Of a stretch of DNA of 64,000 nt, positions 34,754 through 44,017 are shown piece after piece (the first letter of the stretch is position 1; every line of letters starts with the position of its first letter). Source of the stretch: Pseudomonas sp. RIT-PI-S (GTDB lineage Bacteria > Pseudomonadota > Gammaproteobacteria > Pseudomonadales > Pseudomonadaceae); contig NZ_JANZKJ010000002.1 of the NCBI RefSeq assembly GCF_025642975.1, forward strand, positions 124,001 to 188,000. Direction: 5' to 3'. The translations under genes and the position numbers were made by a program. The notes under the pieces are model-generated. The model saw nothing but the letters and a program-made list of their open reading frames with translations. It was not told the DNA's origin and did no database searches.

Positions 34754-35743
34754 CTACTCGCCCCAGACGTCGGCAAGCACGTTGAGCCAGTTCTCGCCCA
34801 TGATCTTGCGCACCACCCGTTCGCTATGGCCGCGTTTGAGCAGCGTTTCGGTGAGGTTGGGGAATTCGCCCACGGTGCGGATGCCCAGCGGGTTGATGAT
34901 CTTGCCGAAGTTGGTCAGGCGGCGGGCATAGCCCTTGTCGTGGGTGAGGTACTCGAAGAAGTCCTGGCCATGGCCCTGGGTGAAGTCTGTGCCGATGCCG
35001 ATAGCGTCCTCGCCAACGATGTTCATCACGTACTCGATAGCCTCGGCGTAGTCGTCGATGGTCGAGTCGATGCCTTTGGCCAGAAACGGGGCGAACATGG
35101 TGACGCCGACGAAACCGCCGTGGTCGGCGATGAACTTCAGCTCCGCGTCGGACTTGTTGCGCGGGTGTTCCTTGAGCCCCAGTGGCAGACAGTGGGAATA
35201 GGTGACAGGCTTCTTGGATTCAAGAATGACTTCTTCGGAGGTTTTCGAGCCCACGTGGGAGAGGTCGCACATGATCCCGACCCGGTTCATTTCAGCGACC
35301 ACCTCGCGGCCGAAGCCGGACAACCCACCGTCACGCTCGTAGCAGCCAGTGCCCACCAGGTTCTGCGTGTTGTAGCACAGCTGCACGATACCCACGCCCA
35401 GCTGCTTGAACAGCTCCACGTAGCCGAGCTGGTCTTCGAAGGCATGAGCGTTCTGGAAACCGAACAGGATGCCGGTCTTGCCCTGTTCCTTGGCGCGGCG
35501 GATATCCGCAGTGGTGCGCACCGGCATCACCAGGTCGCTGTTCTCGCGAATGAGCTTCTGGCTGGCGGCGATGTTGTCGCAGGTAGCCTTGAAGCCCTCC
35601 CATACCGACACCGTGCAATTGGCAGCGGTCAGGCCGCCCTTGCGCATGTCTTCGAACAGCTCGCGGTTCCACTTGGCGATGATCAGCCCGTCTATGACGA
35701 TACTGTCGGCGTGCAATTCGGCCGGGCTCGAAGCTGGGCTCAT
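34754..35743 (-). CDS. M19 membrane-dipeptidase family protein
   Basis: The 329-residue TIM-barrel protein belongs to the M19 renal dipeptidase family: GFQNAHAFEDQLGYVELF, GLSGFGREVVAEMNRVGIM, CDLSHVGSKTSEEVI, YSHCLPL and IGIGTDFTQGHG. The first zinc motif His-x-Asp, usually within DGHNDxP, is replaced by DGLII (Leu20, Ile22), so the binuclear site cannot be standard, while the later histidines remain. The gene is first in the dgc line; the same gene stands there in P. aeruginosa. A substrate related to betaine derivatives is possible but unproven. No signal peptide is seen. Confidence 0.8.
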   Translation of the reverse strand: MSPASSPAELHADSIVIDGLIIAKWNRELFEDMRKGGLTAANCTVSVWEGFKATCDNIAASQKLIRENSDLVMPVRTTADIRRAKEQGKTGILFGFQNAHAFEDQLGYVELFKQLGVGIVQLCYNTQNLVGTGCYERDGGLSGFGREVVAEMNRVGIMCDLSHVGSKTSEEVILESKKPVTYSHCLPLGLKEHPRNKSDAELKFIADHGGFVGVTMFAPFLAKGIDSTIDDYAEAIEYVMNIVGEDAIGIGTDFTQGHGQDFFEYLTHDKGYARRLTNFGKIINPLGIRTVGEFPNLTETLLKRGHSERVVRKIMGENWLNVLADVWGE

Positions 35744-35985
35744 CAGGCGATCCCCTTGTCAGCGGTACGCCGAATCGTTTGTCGGCGCTTTGGGGCCAGC
35801 ATATGCCCCCGCGCAGGCGCGCCCGGATGCAAAAACGACAGGGGAATTGCCGAAAGCGTCAAAGCTGCCTCGCCCGCCGACAGCGGCGTGCCCGGCCAAG
35901 ATGAAATCCACGGGTGCTGCTGTTCATCCGGCGGGCCATGGGCCAGAATTCGTGGATCTTTTGCGCACGGACCTGGGGGCGTGTA

Positions 35986-36414
35986 ATGAAATCGTGGTTA
36001 TGGATACTGGCGTTCGTCGCCGCAGGTGCACAGGCAGCCGACGAAGATGGCCCTACCCCTTGCGATAATGTGGAAACCAGCCAGCAGAGCCTGGATTGCT
36101 CGGTCTACAACCGGAAAACCGCCGAGGGCGAACTCAACGACGCCTATAACGGCCTCAACGCCCGCGTTACCGCGCAATACGGCGACCAGCCGGCCGTGCT
36201 CAAGGATTACCTGGCCAAGGTCAAGGCCGCGCAAGACCTGTGGCACAAACTGCGCGATGCCGACTGCGCGGTGGAAGTGCTCGAAGCCGACAAGGACGGT
36301 AATTCCAGCCAGACTGCGCTCAACGACTGCATGGCTCAGCGCAGCGACGAGCGTAGCGAATACCTGCAAACCATCGGCACCCAAGGCGAAGAGAACGACG
36401 CCCCGGACCAATGA
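35986..36414 (+). CDS. LprI/DUF1311-like secreted protein
   Basis: The 142-residue product has a signal peptide (MKSWLWILAFVAAGAQA) and a helical domain with CSVYNRKTAEGELNDAYNGL, QDLWHKLRDADCAVE and LNDCMAQRSDERSEYL, with paired cysteines. This is the pattern of LprI/DUF1311 proteins, some of which inhibit lysozyme. GGGGG lies shortly before the ATG at 35986. It is divergent from the M19 gene and stands alone. The function here is untested. Confidence 0.75.
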   Translation: MKSWLWILAFVAAGAQAADEDGPTPCDNVETSQQSLDCSVYNRKTAEGELNDAYNGLNARVTAQYGDQPAVLKDYLAKVKAAQDLWHKLRDADCAVEVLEADKDGNSSQTALNDCMAQRSDERSEYLQTIGTQGEENDAPDQ

Positions 36415-36567
36415 CCGGCCGTGCCTTTCCGGCGCCACCCTGAGGGGTGGCCCGGAACCGCTTGCCGGTTATCGCCCTTATCCATTCCCGCCATAGTGCC
36501 TCCCGGCTTCTCCCAAGCCGGTACCTCACCAGGGCCACCTGGCCCGTTCGCACTAGGAATGGAACCT

Positions 36568-37329
36568 ATGTCTACCAAAGACAAACCTGACGCCGCACCG
36601 GAAGCATTCGTGAAACAACTGTCGATGCCCAAATCGCCCGTGGAGCAGGCGATCGATGCTCTCAAGAACGAGGGCGAAGAGCGCGTGCTGCTGATCGGCA
36701 ACACCCTCTGCATCTTTGCCGAGAATGTTCCAGCCAGCGTTGCCGAAGACGTGGCCGCGAGCATGCGGCTGATCGGCCTGTCGTCCGAAAAAGCCTTCGA
36801 CAAGGAAACCCAGCAGCGTGAGTGGTACAACCATTACACCCATGGCCTGGCCAAATTAGGCTGGACCATGACCGGCGCAGCCCATGCCGAGGAAGCCATG
36901 GACCAGGAAAAATCCACCTTGGCGGAGGTTGCGATCAGCATCATCAGCCGCGACCTTGGCGCCAAGCACCGAATGGCTCGGTGCCTGGGGCGCAGTTTCC
37001 AGGCCATGACCCACGCTCCCGCCGCGCAACGCCTGTTCGAGCGCAGTACTATCAGCACCACGGGCAAGTCCAGCACCTTCCAGGCTGTGGATTGTGAAAT
37101 GAGCCCGCAGGGCCTGCCCATCATGCACATGAAGAGCTTTCAGATCGCGTATGACCGTGCCGTCTCTACAGGCGACGCAATCACCCGTGAGTTTGAAAAA
37201 TCCTCCACTCGCGTTTATCGCGCATCGCAGCAAGGCACCTTCAGCATTCGCCAGTTCCAGATCCTGCGCGATGCGGTAACTCGCAAACTGGCTTCCCAGG
37301 CAGACGACATCCTCGACCTGTCGATCTGA
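36568..37329 (+). CDS. Protein of unknown function, first of a two-gene unit
   Basis: From the ATG at 36568 (AGGA nine bases upstream) the product has 253 residues. It is soluble, with no signal peptide or long hydrophobic segment. Its landmarks are RVLLIGNTLCIFAENV, QQREWYNHYTHGLAKLGW, and a C-terminal region with KSSTRVYRASQQGTFSIRQF and LRDAVTRKLASQADDI. The middle is helical and Met/Ala-rich; the second half looks beta-rich. I do not recognise the family. The next gene follows after 85 bases in the same direction. The pair sits between the dgc and cdh loci without an obvious metabolic link. Confidence 0.65.
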   Translation: MSTKDKPDAAPEAFVKQLSMPKSPVEQAIDALKNEGEERVLLIGNTLCIFAENVPASVAEDVAASMRLIGLSSEKAFDKETQQREWYNHYTHGLAKLGWTMTGAAHAEEAMDQEKSTLAEVAISIISRDLGAKHRMARCLGRSFQAMTHAPAAQRLFERSTISTTGKSSTFQAVDCEMSPQGLPIMHMKSFQIAYDRAVSTGDAITREFEKSSTRVYRASQQGTFSIRQFQILRDAVTRKLASQADDILDLSI

Positions 37330-37414
37330 TCCCCCTTGCCCAGGCGCCGACTGCCGGACCCGTCGACGCCTGCGGCGATAAACCGCGCGCATTCATGCCT
37401 ACTTAGAGAACGCG

Positions 37415-37966
37415 ATGAGCGACAGCTTTTATGAGGACATGCTGGGCACCTTACGCGTGGCAGCCCTGTTCGCCCACCGGCATCACCATCCCGAAAAAGC
37501 ACCGCTGCCCTGGCTGGCTGCCTTTATCGCTCGCCTACAAGCATTCGGCTGGGTCACCCTTGAACATCGCCAGACCCAGCACCTCTATACCCCCGCCCAA
37601 AGCGTGTGGATAAACGTATTCAGCGGGCAACTTCCCCTGGCCCAACCGCCTAATACGCGATTCAAGACGTTAGTCAGGCATGTGATCGACGCCCGATCGG
37701 ATGGCCGCCGCCCGTTACCCCGCTCGGCGGGCGATGACAATGGGTCCACGCACTTGCTCACGGAGCTACGAATCCCTGACGCCGGGCCACCAACGCTGCG
37801 CCTGGTGCAACTCGCGGGCGCCCCGGACCCGCAAGCGCCCAAGACCCGGCTGCCAGTGGCGCGAACCTGTTGGGAGGCCACCCTGCACACCGGCCGCTTC
37901 GAAGAGCAACGCGCGCAGCTGATGCAGGAACTGCTCGACCATGAACAGGCGATCGAGCACCTCTGA
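37415..37966 (+). CDS. Protein of unknown function, second of a two-gene unit
   Basis: The 183-residue product begins MSDSFYEDMLGTLRVAALFA and is His-rich near the start (HRHHHPEKAP). It has a winged-helix-like or globular middle (AFIARLQAFGWVTLEHRQTQ) and an acidic, helical C-terminus (EEQRAQLMQELLDHEQAIEH). No signal peptide, membrane segment or catalytic motif is apparent. It follows the 253-aa gene and ends 6 bases from the convergent cdhR. I do not recognise it; a partner role with the upstream protein is inferred only from order. Confidence 0.6.
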   Translation: MSDSFYEDMLGTLRVAALFAHRHHHPEKAPLPWLAAFIARLQAFGWVTLEHRQTQHLYTPAQSVWINVFSGQLPLAQPPNTRFKTLVRHVIDARSDGRRPLPRSAGDDNGSTHLLTELRIPDAGPPTLRLVQLAGAPDPQAPKTRLPVARTCWEATLHTGRFEEQRAQLMQELLDHEQAIEHL

Positions 37967-37972
37967 CAGCCC

Positions 37973-38914
37973 TCACGACCGGTTCAACCGATCTTCCCTG
38001 GGCGGCTTGCCAAACCTGCCCCTGTAGCGCCGGGCGAAATAGGATGGCAGCTCGAACCCACAGGCAATGCTCACTTCAGTCACGCTCATGTCAGTTTGCA
38101 GCAGCAGCTGGCGTGCCTTGTCCAAGCGCAAGGCCAGGTAAAAGTTGCCCGGGGTGGCCTGCAAGTGGACACGAAACAATCGCTCCAGTTGGCGCCGGGT
38201 CACTTGTACCGTCTGTGCCAGCGCATCGGTGCTCAACGGTACTTCGGTGTGCTGCTCCATGGTGCCTATGACCTGCACCAGCTTCTTGTTGCGCGTACCG
38301 TAGCGTGACGCCACCGCCATCCGCTGATGATCCTGCCGAGGGCGGATACGCCCGAGCACGAACTGCTCCGACACCTTGATCGCCAGCTCGCTGCCGTGGG
38401 CCTGGCCGATCAGGTCCAGCATCAGGTCGATCGACGCCGTGCCACCGGCGCAGGTGATGCGGCGCTGGTCGATCTCGAACAATTCCTGGGTAATGTCCAG
38501 CGCGGGCCAACGCTCCTTGAAGGCGCCGGCTGCCTCCCAGTGCAGCGCCACTCTCGCCTGGCTCAGCAACCCTGCTTCGGCCAACAAGAACGCCCCTGTG
38601 TCGATGCCCCCCAGGATGCCGCCTTCGTGAGCGACCCGCCGAAGCCAGGCGCCCAACGCCGGGCTGAAGGCTTTCAAGGGCTCGAAGCCGGCAACCACGA
38701 ACACCCGTGCGCCCGCTGCGAGGGCAGCCAGGCCGGCATCGGCATTGACCGACATGCCATTGCTGGCGAGCACCGCACCGCCGTCCAGGCTGAGCACCTG
38801 CCAGCGGTACAGCCCAGGCCGGAAGCGGTTAGCCACACGCAGCGGCTCGATCGCGCTGATAAACCCGAGCGCGGAAAAGCCAGGCAGTAACAGGAAATGG
38901 AACACCTCGGGCAT
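37973..38914 (-). CDS. cdhR: Carnitine-pathway regulator, GlxA/AraC type
   Basis: The 313-residue regulator has an N-terminal DJ-1/PfpI-like (class I amidotransferase-like) sensing domain (FHFLLLPGFSALGFISAIEPLR, CAGGTASIDLMLDLIG) and a C-terminal AraC double helix-turn-helix (VQVTRRQLERLFRVHL, MSVTEVSIACGFELPSYFAR). It is divergent from caiX-cdhC-cdhA-cdhB, as CdhR is in P. aeruginosa, where it activates carnitine catabolism. The identity rests on domain type plus this position. GbdR nearby has the same architecture. Confidence 0.88.
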   Translation of the reverse strand: MPEVFHFLLLPGFSALGFISAIEPLRVANRFRPGLYRWQVLSLDGGAVLASNGMSVNADAGLAALAAGARVFVVAGFEPLKAFSPALGAWLRRVAHEGGILGGIDTGAFLLAEAGLLSQARVALHWEAAGAFKERWPALDITQELFEIDQRRITCAGGTASIDLMLDLIGQAHGSELAIKVSEQFVLGRIRPRQDHQRMAVASRYGTRNKKLVQVIGTMEQHTEVPLSTDALAQTVQVTRRQLERLFRVHLQATPGNFYLALRLDKARQLLLQTDMSVTEVSIACGFELPSYFARRYRGRFGKPPREDRLNRS

Positions 38915-39023
38915 AGGTCGGCTCCTTGGGGCGCTTCGTTAATAGCGCGGCGGTCGCCTGGGTGCAAGTGCCAGTCGCCACAGTGCGCGTGCCGCTGCCG
39001 TGGCGCGGGTAACCTGATTCTCA

Positions 39024-39053
39024 GGGCGCACTCAGACGCCCGTTCCCTATAAA
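39024..39053 (+). promoter_or_regulatory. Candidate caiX promoter with inverted repeat
   Basis: TATAAA (39048-39053) lies 24 bases before the caiX ATG. GGGCG (39024-39028) and CGCCC (39037-39041) form an inverted repeat across the -35 position, where no consensus hexamer exists. An activator-dependent promoter under CdhR (and GbdR) would look like this; the assignment is inference. Confidence 0.4.
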
Positions 39054-39077
39054 TGCCCTGCCAGAGGAACTACCGCC

Positions 39078-40016
39078 ATGAAGAGGTTGATCCGCTGCTG
39101 TTTGCTGTTGCTTAGCACCACTACCCTCCCCCTGGTTCAAGCCGCGGACACCGCCAGCTGTAAAAGCGTGCGCCTAGGCGTGGTAAACTGGACCGACGTG
39201 ATCGCAACCAGCAGCCTGGCCCAGGTATTGCTGGACGGCCTGGGTTATGACACCCACCAGACCAGCGCCTCGCAGCAGATCATTTTTGCCGGCATTCGCG
39301 ATCAGCGGCTGGACCTGTTCCTGGGGTACTGGAACCCCTTGATGACCGCCACGCTTACGCCCTTCGTGGATAACAAACAGGTACGAGTGCTGCCCGCCCC
39401 GAGCCTGGCCGACGCTCGGGCCACACTCGCCGTGCCCACTTACCTGGCTGATCAGGGCCTGAAAACCTTCAGCGACATCGCCCGCTTCAAGCAGCAACTG
39501 GGTGGCAAGATCTACGGCATCGAGCCCGGCTCCGGCGCCAACACCCAGATCAAGCAGATGATCGCCAGCAATCGCTTTAACCTGGGCGACTTCCAGCTGG
39601 TCGAGTCCAGCGAGGCTGGCATGCTCTCGGCGGTCAGCCGGGCAGTCAAGCGCAACGAAGCCGTGGTGTTCTTCGGCTGGGCACCGCACCCGATGAACGT
39701 AAACCTCAAGATGACTTACCTGAACGGTAGCGAAGACGCCTTGGGCCCCAACGAGGGCCAGGCCACCGTCTGGACTGTCACGGCGCCAGACTACGCCAGC
39801 CGTTGCCCCAACGTGGACCGCCTGTTGAGCAACCTGACCTTCAGCGCCACCGACGAGAGCCGGATGATGCAGCCGATCCTCGATCACAAGGACCCGCTCG
39901 ACGCTGCGCGCCAGTGGCTCAAAGACCATCCGCAGGATCGCAGCCGATGGCTCGAAGGGGTAACCACCTTCGACGGCAAGCCTGCCGATGCCAACCTGCG
40001 CCTGACTTCCAACTGA
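39078..40016 (+). CDS. caiX: Carnitine-binding periplasmic protein
   Basis: The 312-residue protein is a type II (OpuAC/ProX-like) quaternary-amine binding protein with a signal peptide ending PLVQAAD. Typical blocks are VRLGVVNWTDVIATSSLAQVLL, GKIYGIEPGSGANTQIKQMI, LVESSEAGMLSAV and VFFGWAPHPMN; aromatic residues in the last would cage the trimethylammonium group. CaiX is known to work with the CbcWV core transporter, encoded here at 47-49 kb, rather than with its own permease. GAGG lies 8 bases before the ATG. Confidence 0.92.
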   Translation: MKRLIRCCLLLLSTTTLPLVQAADTASCKSVRLGVVNWTDVIATSSLAQVLLDGLGYDTHQTSASQQIIFAGIRDQRLDLFLGYWNPLMTATLTPFVDNKQVRVLPAPSLADARATLAVPTYLADQGLKTFSDIARFKQQLGGKIYGIEPGSGANTQIKQMIASNRFNLGDFQLVESSEAGMLSAVSRAVKRNEAVVFFGWAPHPMNVNLKMTYLNGSEDALGPNEGQATVWTVTAPDYASRCPNVDRLLSNLTFSATDESRMMQPILDHKDPLDAARQWLKDHPQDRSRWLEGVTTFDGKPADANLRLTSN

Positions 40017-40031
40017 CCTCAACCTCACCCA

Positions 40032-40063
40032 GCGCCGCCTGCGGCGCGCGGGCAAGCTCGCCC
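40032..40063 (+). repeat. Hairpin pair between caiX and cdhC
   Basis: GCGCCGC (40032-40038) and GCGGCGC (40041-40047), then GGGC (40050-40053) and GCCC (40060-40063), fill the 60-base gap. There is no T run, so this is not a terminator. Such stems after binding-protein genes commonly protect the upstream message, keeping the binding protein in excess. Confidence 0.5.
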
Positions 40064-40076
40064 AAAGGAAACCTTC

Positions 40077-40964
40077 ATGAACCATGATGTGATCATCACC
40101 TGCGCGCTTACCGGGGCCGGCGACACCACCAGCAAAAGCCCATTCGTGCCCATCACCCCCAAGCAAATCGCCGAGGCCGCCGTAGAAGCCGCCAAAGCTG
40201 GCGCGACCGTGGTGCACTGCCATGTGCGTGACCCACGGACCGGCCGCTTCAGCCGGGATGTGGCCCTGTACCGGGAAGTGATGGAGCGCATTCGGGAGGC
40301 GGACGTAGACATCATCGTCAACCTCACCGCGGGCATGGGCGGCGACTTGGAGATCGGCCCGGGCGAACGCCCCACCGAGTTCGGCCCGCACACCGACTTG
40401 GTCGGCCCATTGGCCCGCCTGGCGCATGTCGAGGCGCTGCTGCCAGAGATCTGCACCCTCGATTGCGGCACGCTCAACTTCGGCGATGGCAACACCATTT
40501 ATGTCTCCACCCCCGATCAACTGCGCACCGGCGCGCGGCGAATCACCGAGCTGGGAGTAAAGGCCGAGCTGGAGATCTTCGACACTGGCCACCTGTGGTT
40601 CGCCAAGCAGATGATCGCCGAAGGGCTGCTGCACGACCCCCTGTTCCAACTGTGCCTGGGCATTCCCTGGGGCGCGCCGGCGGACACCACCACCATGAAA
40701 GCCATGGTGGACAACCTGCCCGCGAGCGCCACCTGGGCCGCGTTCGGCATCGGCCGCATGCAAATGCCCATGGCGGCCCAAGCCGTGCTATTGGGCGGCA
40801 ACGTCCGGGTCGGGCTGGAAGACAACCTGTGGCTGGAAAAGGGCTCGCTCGCTACCAATGGTCAACTGGTGGAGCGGGTGAGCGAGATCCTCACGCGGCT
40901 AGGCGCGCGGGTGCTAACCCCAGCCGAGGGCCGCGCCAAAATGAACCTGACTCGTCGTCGTTGA
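40077..40964 (+). CDS. cdhC: 3-dehydrocarnitine cleavage enzyme (BKACE family)
   Basis: The 295-residue TIM-barrel enzyme is of the beta-keto acid cleavage family: [35 protein letters not shown] (zinc-binding His-x-His), and [13 protein letters not shown]. In carnitine catabolism it condenses 3-dehydrocarnitine with acetyl-CoA to yield acetoacetate and betainyl-CoA. The neighbours supply its substrate (cdhA) and hydrolyse its product (cdhB). AAAGGAAA precedes the start. Confidence 0.93.
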   Translation: MNHDVIITCALTGAGDTTSKSPFVPITPKQIAEAAVEAAKAGATVVHCHVRDPRTGRFSRDVALYREVMERIREADVDIIVNLTAGMGGDLEIGPGERPTEFGPHTDLVGPLARLAHVEALLPEICTLDCGTLNFGDGNTIYVSTPDQLRTGARRITELGVKAELEIFDTGHLWFAKQMIAEGLLHDPLFQLCLGIPWGAPADTTTMKAMVDNLPASATWAAFGIGRMQMPMAAQAVLLGGNVRVGLEDNLWLEKGSLATNGQLVERVSEILTRLGARVLTPAEGRAKMNLTRRR

Positions 40965-40974
40965 GGAGCCTGCC

Positions 40975-41940
40975 ATGATTTATCCGAGTGAAATCAAAAC
41001 GTTCGCCGCCCTAGGTGGCGGCGTGATCGGCAGCGGTTGGGTAGCCCGCGCGCTGGCCCATGGGCTGGACGTGGTCGCCTGGGACCCCGCCCCCAACGCC
41101 GAAGCCAACCTGCGCCAGCGCGTGGCCAACGCCTGGCCGGCCTTGGAAAAACAAGGGCTGGCCGCGGGCGCCAGCCCTGAACGGCTGCAGGTGGTGGGCA
41201 ACCTCGAAACCTGCGTGGCCGGCGCGGACTTCATCCAGGAAAGCGCGCCCGAGCGTCTGGAACTCAAGCTCGAGTTGCACGCCGCTATCAGCGCAGCCGC
41301 CCGGCCCGAGGCGCTCATTGCCTCGAGTACCTCGGGCCTGCTCCCCAGCGAGTTCTACGCGAGCGCCGCACACCCCGAGCGCTGCCTGGTGGGCCATCCG
41401 TTCAACCCGGTTTACCTGCTGCCGCTGGTGGAGGTGGTCGGAGGCCAACACACCGCACCCGAAGCTATCGAGGCGGCGAAGGCGGTGTATCGTCAATTGG
41501 GCATGCGCCCGCTGCACGTACGCAAGGAAGTGCCAGGGTTCATCGCCGACCGCTTGCTCGAAGCGCTCTGGCGAGAGGCGCTGCACCTGGTCAACGACGG
41601 CGTGGCCAGCACCGGGGAAATCGACGACGCGATCCGCTTCGGCGCAGGGCTGCGCTGGTCGTTCATGGGCACTTTCCTGACCTATACCCTGGCCGGGGGC
41701 GACGCCGGCATGCGGCACTTCATGCAGCAGTTCGGCCCAGCCCTGCAACTCCCTTGGACCTACCTGCCCGCCCCGCCGCTGACCGACCGGCTGATCGACG
41801 ACGTGGTAGCCGGGACCGCCGCGCAATTGGGGAAGCACAGCATCGCCTCGCTGGAGCGCTATCGCGACGACGCCCTGCTCGGTGTGCTGGCCGCTGTGCG
41901 CCAAGCCAAACACGACCACGGGATTGGCACCGATGATTGA
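40975..41940 (+). CDS. cdhA: L-carnitine 3-dehydrogenase
   Basis: The 321-residue NAD-dependent enzyme of the 3-hydroxyacyl-CoA dehydrogenase superfamily has [21 protein letters not shown] (Rossmann) at residues 8-28, the catalytic-domain blocks [20 protein letters not shown] and [18 protein letters not shown], and [16 protein letters not shown]. It oxidises carnitine to 3-dehydrocarnitine. It follows cdhC by 10 bases and overlaps cdhB by 8. Confidence 0.94.
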   Translation: MIYPSEIKTFAALGGGVIGSGWVARALAHGLDVVAWDPAPNAEANLRQRVANAWPALEKQGLAAGASPERLQVVGNLETCVAGADFIQESAPERLELKLELHAAISAAARPEALIASSTSGLLPSEFYASAAHPERCLVGHPFNPVYLLPLVEVVGGQHTAPEAIEAAKAVYRQLGMRPLHVRKEVPGFIADRLLEALWREALHLVNDGVASTGEIDDAIRFGAGLRWSFMGTFLTYTLAGGDAGMRHFMQQFGPALQLPWTYLPAPPLTDRLIDDVVAGTAAQLGKHSIASLERYRDDALLGVLAAVRQAKHDHGIGTDD

Positions 41941-42403
41941 GTCGTTGATCACCTACCGAGGCGAAGTGCTCCCGCAGTGGACCGATTACAACGGTCATTT
42001 GCGCGACGCCTTCTACCTGTTGATTTTCAGCTACGCCACTGACGGCTTTATGGACCTGATCGGCCTCGATACTGCCGGGCGCGAGGCCAGCGGCCACTCG
42101 TTGTTCACCCTGGAATGCCATCTGAATTTTCTTCACGAGGCTAAACAAGGCGAGGCGTTCGAGGTGCGCACGCAGCTGCTCGGCCATGATCACAAGCGCC
42201 TGCACCTGTACCACAGCCTGCACCGGGCTGATGCTGGAACGGAGCTGGCCGCCAATGAACAGATGCTGTTGCATGTGGCGGTGGCCGGGCCCAAGTCGAC
42301 GCCGTTCGGCGAAGGGACAGCACAGTGCCTCGCAACGGTCGCTCAACGCCAGAAGGACATGGCGCCGCCGCGCTGGGCCGGCCGGGTGATCGCCCTGCCT
42401 TGA
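41933..42403 (+). CDS. cdhB: Betainyl-CoA thioesterase
   Basis: The 156-residue hotdog-fold thioesterase begins [37 protein letters not shown] contains the Asp/Asn of the active-site helix, and the [20 protein letters not shown] strand pattern fits the family. It releases glycine betaine from betainyl-CoA, joining carnitine catabolism to gbcAB. The start overlaps the end of cdhA in another frame. An upstream in-frame start at 41882 lies wholly inside cdhA and is not needed. Confidence 0.92.
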   Translation: MIESLITYRGEVLPQWTDYNGHLRDAFYLLIFSYATDGFMDLIGLDTAGREASGHSLFTLECHLNFLHEAKQGEAFEVRTQLLGHDHKRLHLYHSLHRADAGTELAANEQMLLHVAVAGPKSTPFGEGTAQCLATVAQRQKDMAPPRWAGRVIALP

Positions 42404-42413
42404 GCAGGAAGCG

Positions 42414-42782
42414 ATGTTCGAAAACGACCTGTTCATGCCCACCGCTGCCATCGCCACGGGCAGCTATTGCCGGCTTGAGGCGGCTTCACCAGAATCGGTG
42501 CAAGCCCGCCTCAAAGGACACCACCACATGATGCACGCCGACTTGATCGACCAGGATGACCTGCTGAGCCAACTGCGCGCACTGGGCTTCGAAATGCCCG
42601 CTGGCGCTAATGCCGAACAAGCCTGCGAATGCGCGGTGCGCGGTTTGGATGCTACCCGCGCCCGAGCGCTGCGCGGGCTGGTGGAACAGCTGCTCAGCGG
42701 GAGTGCGACCCTCCTGCCGACCGTGCGCCAGGCTATCGACAAGAACTTGCTACCGGCCCTGGCACGGTTTGGGCGCCCGTAG
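42414..42782 (+). CDS. Small protein of unknown function after cdhB
   Basis: The 122-residue product follows cdhB by 10 bases with AGGAAG before the ATG at 42414, so it belongs to the carnitine operon by position. It is soluble and mostly helical (LIDQDDLLSQLRALGFEMP, CAVRGLDATRARALRGLVEQ), with two cysteines near residue 75. A second start at 42528 (MMHADLIDQ) is possible and would remove a less ordered N-terminus. I do not recognise a family. P. aeruginosa has a lipolytic gene near this place; this protein is not that enzyme. Confidence 0.6.
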   Translation: MFENDLFMPTAAIATGSYCRLEAASPESVQARLKGHHHMMHADLIDQDDLLSQLRALGFEMPAGANAEQACECAVRGLDATRARALRGLVEQLLSGSATLLPTVRQAIDKNLLPALARFGRP

Positions 42783-42785
42783 CAG

Positions 42786-42875
42786 CACGGCTTGTCGGTG
42801 ACCGGGCCCGTTGCCGGGCGCCCGTAACGTCACGACTTGCCGACAACCGGGCCCGTTACCAGGCGCCCGCTGCCG
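42786..42875. repeat. Two 45-bp direct repeats downstream of the 122-aa gene
   Basis: CACGGCTTGTCGGTGACCGG (from 42786) and CACGACTTGCCGACAACCGG (from 42831) start two adjacent 45-base units. Both continue CGGGCCCGTT and GGCGCCCG. Each unit can fold (GGGCCC, GGCGCC cores), and the stretch lies between convergent genes. It probably acts as a REP-like terminator region. Confidence 0.7.
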
Positions 42876-42913
42876 AGCGCAGACAGAACCTGGCGCCTAC
42901 CGTGGTGTATGGC

Positions 42914-44017
42914 CTACACCCTCACACTGGCAAAGGTCGACTCATTGCGCGCTTGCCCAAGCGCGGCCAATGGCCCGGACAACGGCGCCAGCACCATCGC
43001 TTGCGGAATCGGCAACATGGCCACTTGCTGCGCAGTGTTGGACCCCACACGCTCGTCGCGCGGCGGAATGCCGAAGTACTCCCGGTAGCATTTGGAAAAG
43101 TGCGGCGTGGACACAAATCCGCACACCGAGGCGACCTCGATGATCGACATCGGGGTTTGCTTGAGCAGCTGCCGGGCGCGAATGAGCCTCAGCTTTAGGT
43201 AGTAGCGCGACGGAGAGCAGTGCAGGTACTTCTGGAACAGCCGCTCCAGCTGCCGGCGCGATACGGCCACGTAGACCGCCAGCTCGTCGAGGTCGATCGG
43301 CTCTTCGAGGTTGGCCTCCATCAGCGCGACGATCTCCTGCAACTTAGGCTGGTTGGTGCCCAGCATGTGCTTGAGCGGCACGCGTTGATGATCCTGCTCG
43401 TTGCGAATGCGCTCGTACACGAACATTTCCGAGATAGCCGCGGACAGCTCGCGACCATGATCGCGGCTGATCAGGTGCAGCATCATGTCCAGCGGTGCGG
43501 TGCCGCCGGAGCTGGTGAAGCGGTTACGGTCCAGGGTAAACAAGCGCGTACTCATGGTCGCCCGGGGGAAGGCCTCCTGCATCGCCGCCAGGCACTCCCA
43601 GTGCACGCTGCAATCGAAACCGTCCAACAAGCCGGCGCAGGCCAACGCCCAGCTGCCCGTACATACCGCGCCCAGGCGGCGTGATTGCCGCGCTTGGCTC
43701 TGTAACCAGGCCACGTGTTCGCGGGTCACCGTGCGCTGAATACCCACCCCGCCACACACGATCACCGTGTCCATGGGTGGTGCCTTATGCATCGCGGCAT
43801 CCGGGGTGATCTGCAAGCCGTCGCTGGCCCAAACCTGGCCGCCGTCGGCGCTGAGGGTCGTCCAGCGGTAAAGTTCGCGCCCAGACAACTGGTTGGCCAT
43901 ACGCAATGGCTCGACCGCGGAAGCGAGAGAAATCAGCGTGAAATTATCCAGCAGCAGAAAGCCGATGGACTGAGGCGTGCGGTTCTGGGGTTGGGCCCCG
44001 GAGTTGGACGACGTCAT
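42914..44017 (-). CDS. gbdR: Glycine betaine/dimethylglycine regulator
   Basis: The 367-residue regulator has a DJ-1/PfpI-like ligand domain (SIGFLLLDNFTLISLASAVEPL, ICGGVGIQRTVTREH, LGAVCTGSWALACAGLLDG) and a C-terminal AraC domain (VAVSRRQLERLFQKYLHCSP, IIEVASVCGFVSTPHFSKCY). Length and sequence match P. aeruginosa GbdR, which binds glycine betaine or dimethylglycine and activates gbcAB, the dgc genes, cbcXWV and others. Its own upstream region carries a sigma54-type promoter. Confidence 0.93.
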   Translation of the reverse strand: MTSSNSGAQPQNRTPQSIGFLLLDNFTLISLASAVEPLRMANQLSGRELYRWTTLSADGGQVWASDGLQITPDAAMHKAPPMDTVIVCGGVGIQRTVTREHVAWLQSQARQSRRLGAVCTGSWALACAGLLDGFDCSVHWECLAAMQEAFPRATMSTRLFTLDRNRFTSSGGTAPLDMMLHLISRDHGRELSAAISEMFVYERIRNEQDHQRVPLKHMLGTNQPKLQEIVALMEANLEEPIDLDELAVYVAVSRRQLERLFQKYLHCSPSRYYLKLRLIRARQLLKQTPMSIIEVASVCGFVSTPHFSKCYREYFGIPPRDERVGSNTAQQVAMLPIPQAMVLAPLSGPLAALGQARNESTFASVRV

